DNA from: Candidatus Zhuqueibacterota bacterium 4484_219
GTDB taxonomy: Bacteria; Zhuqueibacterota; JdFR-76; 4484-219
DNA length: 9,846 nucleotides
Assembly (NCBI GenBank): GCA_002085035.1
Contig: MZGM01000080.1
Coordinates: 1-9,846 of the forward strand
Reading direction: 5' to 3'
Positions within the stretch are counted from its first letter, which is position 1, and each line of letters starts with the position of its first letter. Below, piece by piece: positions 6,475 through 9,846 of the stretch. The notes beneath the pieces were generated by a model. It was not told the DNA's origin. It saw nothing but the letters and a program-made list of their open reading frames with translations, and did not search any database. The position numbers and the translations under genes were made by a program.

Positions 6475-6777
6475 TCAGAACGTTTTGTCTGGATGCAGTT
6501 GCTTAGCTTTCTCCAAAAGCTGCTCTTTTTTCTCCTGGCGAGCAGGATCAGGAACACAAGCGTCCACTGGACACACAGAGGCGCATTGCTGTTCGTCAAA
6601 AAAGCCAACACATTCGGTACATTTGTCTGGCACAATATAGTAGTGCTCGTCGGAAAGAGGTGGATGAGTCTCTCCGTTTAACTCCCACTCTACACCACCT
6701 TCATAAATAGCAGTATTTGGACATTCCGGCTCACATGCTCCACAACTAATACATTCTTCGGTAATTTTGTAGGCCAT
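6475..6777 (-). CDS. 2[4Fe-4S] ferredoxin, Alvin (YfhL) type
   Basis: A 100-residue small electron carrier. Cluster motif 1 is CISCGACEPECP (C9, C12, C15, C19; CX2CX2CX3CP). Motif 2 is CTECVGFFDEQQCASVCP (C53, C56, C65, C69; CX2CX8CX3CP). The enlarged CX8C spacing in the second motif is the mark of the Allochromatium vinosum (Alvin) type, whose clusters have very low and unequal potentials. A further Cys, C74, follows in the ACVPDP segment, near where Alvin ferredoxins also carry cysteine. The C-terminal tail (80-100) is charged and helical. I chose the ATG at 6777 because AGGAGG lies 9 bases upstream (6787-6792) and the product then starts with MAYKITEECISCG, standard for the family; the frame extends 20 codons further to 6837 but without homology. 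Its redox partner is not visible; the neighbouring peptidase and alanine dehydrogenase are not known ferredoxin users. Confidence 0.95.
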   Translation of the reverse strand: MAYKITEECISCGACEPECPNTAIYEGGVEWELNGETHPPLSDEHYYIVPDKCTECVGFFDEQQCASVCPVDACVPDPARQEKKEQLLEKAKQLHPDKTF

Positions 6778-6786
6778 CGTTCTTTT

Positions 6787-6792
6787 CCTCCT
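6787..6792 (-). promoter_or_regulatory. Shine-Dalgarno AGGAGG that sets the ferredoxin start
   Basis: CCTCCT on the + strand reads as a perfect AGGAGG on the - strand, with nine bases to the ATG at 6777. It argues against the longer frame beginning at 6837. Confidence 0.85.
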
Positions 6793-6812
6793 GTTTTGGT
6801 AACAAGTTAGTT

Positions 6813-6839
6813 TTAGCAAAGATTGGAAACTTAGCAAAG
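6813..6839. repeat. Pair of 9-bp direct repeats upstream of the ferredoxin gene
   Basis: TTAGCAAAG occurs at 6813-6821 and again at 6831-6839, separated by exactly nine bases (18-base period). The pair lies between the peptidase stop and the ferredoxin ribosome site, 36 to 62 bases before the ferredoxin ATG. A spacing near two helical turns would suit a regulator binding one face, but chance in AT-rich DNA cannot be excluded. Confidence 0.4.
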
Positions 6840-6873
6840 TTTGATTCTCTATGATTTTTTGAACGGGTAGTTC

Positions 6874-9846
6874 TCATTTTTTCTCAGGGTACGGTGGAAT
6901 TGGAGGTATCGTTTTTTCTTGCGTTTTTAACTCTTCCAGAATTACCTCGATAGCCTTGTTCAATTGCTCATCAATTCCGGCATATTCTTTAGCAGGGTCA
7001 TTATCCACAAAGATGTCTGGCTCTACTCCATGGCCTTCAATGATCCATTTTCTAGTTTCAGCATCATACGAAGCAAATTCGGGTTTGTAGAGATAACCGC
7101 CATCGAGGAGAGGCAATGAGCTCCGAATACCAACAACGCCACCCCATGTTCGTTTTCCAATAAGTTTACCAAGTTTATGCTTCCTAAATCGATAAGCAAA
7201 CAAGTCCCCATCTGAAGCAGAAAACTCGTCTATTAGGCAAACTTTGGGTCCCCAAATCATCGCATAGGGATCGGGAGATGGAGAGACATTGCGTGCCATA
7301 TCTATCATAGCAATCTCCCGGCGCAATCGTTCGATCAACATTGGTGACACATTACCACCACCATTCCCTCGCACATCAATAATCAAGGCCTTCTTGCGCA
7401 ATTGGGGATAAAAATATTTCACGAATTCATTCAACCCGTATTTGCTCATATCTGGTACGTGGATGTACCCTACTTTTCCACCTGTTGCTTCGTTCACTTT
7501 TTTCAAATTATTTTGCACCCAATTGTAATAGTACAATTTAGATTCATCAGCAATAGGAATAACCACAACCTCTCGACTACCTTTTTCAGTAGGTACAGAG
7601 TTAATCTTTAGTTTGACTTGTTTACCAACTGTATTCACTAAGGCTTCATAGATATTGTCCATTTTGTTCGTGGGCAAACCATTTACCGACAAAATATAAT
7701 CTCCCTCTTTAGCGTTCACACCAATTTCTGTCAAGGGAGATCGCAAGGATTTATCCCAATTTTGACCTTTGAGAATCTTTTTGATCCTGTAATATTTCGA
7801 TTTCGGATCCCGCTCAAGTTGGGCACCGAGCAATCCGGTTTTAATCCTTTTTGGTTTTGGCATATCACCACCGCCAACGTAAGTATGCCCAACGTTTAAC
7901 TCCCCTATCATTTCACCAATAATGTAGGTAAGGTCAGCACGATGATTCACCTGAGCAACGAGCGGTAGATATCGTTTGCGGATTTCCTTCCAATTCACCC
8001 CATGCATATTGGGAGCATAGAAAAAGTCCCGCATCTGCCTCCAGCATTCGTTGAAGATTTGCATCCATTCGGCATGTCTGTCTAACTTCATCTCCATGTC
8101 AGAAAGATTTAACTTTTCTTTAATCTTGATTTTTGATTTTGGCAAATCGATTATCGCATATGACTTCTGTTGAGAAACAAGCATTTTCTTCTGATCGGCA
8201 GAAATTTCATAACCATCAATCTGACCCAATTCAGTCTCTTTTTGCTCCTTTAAATCATACATCAAAAGAACAGATTTTTCATCTTTACTGCCTTTTCTAT
8301 TGTAGTAAAGTCTATTACCTACTGAAGTCAAGTGCCTGTAACCTGATGCCTTGATCGGAAGTCCAACAATACGATCTTTCAGTCCATCGACATCTACTTT
8401 TACAGTAATCTTTTCTTCTTTTCCTCCGCCAAGATCTTTTTTCTGACTTTCCTTTTTCTTTTCCGATTTTTTCTGTTCTTTCTCTATTTTCACTTCATCG
8501 CTTTGAGGTTCAAAAGGTGATTTTACATCTTTGGATAATGTAACAAGATAGATTCGGGACATATCCAGATATGCATAATTCCATTCTACTCTGCTAAAAA
8601 CGGGATTAAAATCACGATCGGACACAAAAAACAAGTATTTTCCATCGGAACTGAAAGCAGGTTGAAAGGAAGAGTACCAACCCTCGGTAACTTCGTAACT
8701 TTTCTTTTGTTCAAGTGAATACAGATAAATCTTAGTCATAACCGTTTCTTCTGGTTTAGCGTAGGCAATCCATTTACTGTCCGGCGACCAGGCATAGTCG
8801 CGCATTTCCCATGCTTTTGCTTGGGCAACATCCACAATTTTCTTAGTTTGAATGTCTACGTAACGTAGCCGAAGCTTCTTATCGGCCCATAATATTTTTT
8901 TACTATCTGGCGACCAGTATATCTGATATTTGTACGTTTCCGCTCCTGTAGTAATCTGGGTAGCCGGAGCACTGCCATCTTGGGGGATGATGTAAATTTC
9001 ATCCTCACCAGTTGCATCCGAAATATAAGCAATCCATTTGCCATCCGGTGACCATTTGGAATTACGTTCGTGAACACCAGGAGTTTTGGTTAAATTTCGA
9101 GTCGGACCATGCTTCTCCGGAACAGTAAAAATATCACCTCGAGCTCCAAAGAGTGCCCGTTTGCCATTCGGAGAAATTTCATAATTTCTAATATATTTGC
9201 TAACGTTTACGATACCTCCTCTGCCATTAAGTTTATCCTCCAAAATAAAGATTGGTACCTTTTGATATTCTTCAGTACTTAAATCGAATCGGTAAATATA
9301 GCCACCACACTCGAATACAATAGCATTTTTACCTAAGGAAGGAAATTTAATATCAAATTTAGTGAAATTAGTTAGCTTTCTCGTTTTCTTGGTATTAAGA
9401 TCATAGACATAAAGATTCATTCGTTTGTTTTCATCACGGTCAGAAAGAAAATAGATTTTGCTACCACTCCACATAGGGATAATGTCTTGCGCAGGATTGT
9501 TGGTAATGTTTTCTATCTTTTTACTTTTAAAATCGTAGATCCAGATATCATCTGCCATTCCGCCACGATAACGCTTCCAAGTACGAAATTCTCGAAATAC
9601 TCGATTATAGGCAAGCTTTTTATCATCTGGAGAGAATGAACAGAACCCACCGCGCGGAAGTGGCAACTGTTGTGGAAGTCCTCCTTCTACTGAAATAAGA
9701 TAAAGCTGCCCATTAAAGCTATTCCATTCCCGCATGCGTGAGCGAAAAACAATATGCTTGTTATCATGTTTCCAAGTCATGACGATATTGTTGGGACCCA
9801 TACGATCCCAGACATAATCGCGCTCAATTGTTGCGGTAAAGGTTAA
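6874..9846 (-). CDS. Tricorn-like S41 family peptidase, 5' end outside the window
   Basis: The frame is open from the right edge (9846) to TGA at 6874-6876, giving 990 residues; an internal Met at 9801 is not the true start, because the preceding 15 codons (LTFTATIERDYVWDR) read like propeller sequence. Residue numbers below count from that Met. Domains in order: two TolB/PD40-type beta-propellers with repeated WSPDGKWIAY-like blades (for example 250-260, 296-305, 338-347, 383-394); a Lys/Glu-rich linker (438-464); a further propeller-like part to about 560; the core C1 domain with ELNVGHTYVGGGD (634-646; H639); a PDZ domain (about 655-750); and the S41 core C2 with IIDVRGNGGGN (807-817), IDEFSASDGDLFAYRF (857-872; nucleophile S863), GKRTWGGVVG (882-891) and HGVEPD (924-929; E927). 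Tricorn proteases cut the peptides left by other proteases into small pieces. The C-terminus PPIPPYPEKK is proline-rich. Export cannot be judged because the N-terminus is missing. Confidence 0.93.
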   Translation of the reverse strand, partial: LTFTATIERDYVWDRMGPNNIVMTWKHDNKHIVFRSRMREWNSFNGQLYLISVEGGLPQQLPLPRGGFCSFSPDDKKLAYNRVFREFRTWKRYRGGMADDIWIYDFKSKKIENITNNPAQDIIPMWSGSKIYFLSDRDENKRMNLYVYDLNTKKTRKLTNFTKFDIKFPSLGKNAIVFECGGYIYRFDLSTEEYQKVPIFILEDKLNGRGGIVNVSKYIRNYEISPNGKRALFGARGDIFTVPEKHGPTRNLTKTPGVHERNSKWSPDGKWIAYISDATGEDEIYIIPQDGSAPATQITTGAETYKYQIYWSPDSKKILWADKKLRLRYVDIQTKKIVDVAQAKAWEMRDYAWSPDSKWIAYAKPEETVMTKIYLYSLEQKKSYEVTEGWYSSFQPAFSSDGKYLFFVSDRDFNPVFSRVEWNYAYLDMSRIYLVTLSKDVKSPFEPQSDEVKIEKEQKKSEKKKESQKKDLGGGKEEKITVKVDVDGLKDRIVGLPIKASGYRHLTSVGNRLYYNRKGSKDEKSVLLMYDLKEQKETELGQIDGYEISADQKKMLVSQQKSYAIIDLPKSKIKIKEKLNLSDMEMKLDRHAEWMQIFNECWRQMRDFFYAPNMHGVNWKEIRKRYLPLVAQVNHRADLTYIIGEMIGELNVGHTYVGGGDMPKPKRIKTGLLGAQLERDPKSKYYRIKKILKGQNWDKSLRSPLTEIGVNAKEGDYILSVNGLPTNKMDNIYEALVNTVGKQVKLKINSVPTEKGSREVVVIPIADESKLYYYNWVQNNLKKVNEATGGKVGYIHVPDMSKYGLNEFVKYFYPQLRKKALIIDVRGNGGGNVSPMLIERLRREIAMIDMARNVSPSPDPYAMIWGPKVCLIDEFSASDGDLFAYRFRKHKLGKLIGKRTWGGVVGIRSSLPLLDGGYLYKPEFASYDAETRKWIIEGHGVEPDIFVDNDPAKEYAGIDEQLNKAIEVILEELKTQEKTIPPIPPYPEKK

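Noticed and set aside
6778..6837. Longer ferredoxin starting at 6837
   Set aside because: The extra 20 residues have no family similarity, and a perfect AGGAGG stands before the ATG at 6777.
8133..8354. 73-codon + strand frame within the peptidase gene
   Set aside because: It lies wholly antisense to a strongly conserved coding region, with no ribosome site or family signature; it is a shadow.
8395..8510. A/G-rich Lys/Glu-coding tract in the peptidase as a repeat or mobile insertion
   Set aside because: The tract keeps the frame and codes for a charged linker between domains; there are no flanking repeats to suggest insertion.

Overview
The window reads as an ordinary bacterial chromosome segment, moderately AT-rich by eye, with no tRNA, rRNA, CRISPR array, insertion sequence or phage gene visible. 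The mix of an AraL/NagD-type HAD phosphatase, a tricorn-like S41 peptidase, a LytS/LytTR pair, a secreted TPR protein with an SRA|QN-type signal peptide, and one TAnnTTTG-type promoter-like sequence suggests the FCB side of the bacteria (Bacteroidota, Calditrichota or candidate KSB1 relatives). This placement is inferred from style, not from a marker gene.

Region 1-3595 is read on the + strand. A leader (1-214) precedes a secreted TPR protein (215-1021). Overlapping its 3' end is a broken class I SAM-methyltransferase gene (about 1002-1192): its N-terminus and the glycine-rich SAM-binding motif are readable, but it carries a frameshift and lacks everything after motif I. Then come an intact membrane methyltransferase of the isoprenylcysteine carboxyl methyltransferase/PEMT type (1198-1749) and a two-component system: a four-TM LytS-type histidine kinase (1806-2855) overlapped by 14 bases by a LytTR response regulator whose real start is 2842. 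A perfect 11-bp inverted repeat (3605-3635) lies between this block and the converging genes.

Region 3636-9846 is read on the - strand. From upstream (right) to downstream (left): a tricorn-like peptidase cut by the window edge (6874-9846), a 2[4Fe-4S] Alvin-type ferredoxin (6475-6777), alanine dehydrogenase with every expected catalytic residue (5253-6368), a HAD-IIA phosphatase (4398-5195), a 276-base gap with no confident gene, and a laccase-domain (PgeF/YfiH) protein (3636-4121) that has lost its central third, including two of the three metal/catalytic residues.

How the genes work together: peptidase, ferredoxin and alanine dehydrogenase are compatible with peptide and amino-acid breakdown (peptides to alanine to pyruvate, ammonia and NADH), but the gaps of about 50-110 bases and a terminator-like stem before ald mean that one operon is not proven. 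The kinase/regulator pair has no obvious target here. The clearest biological story is gene decay: two genes in 10 kb show internal loss. I did not find a convincing new multi-gene system.
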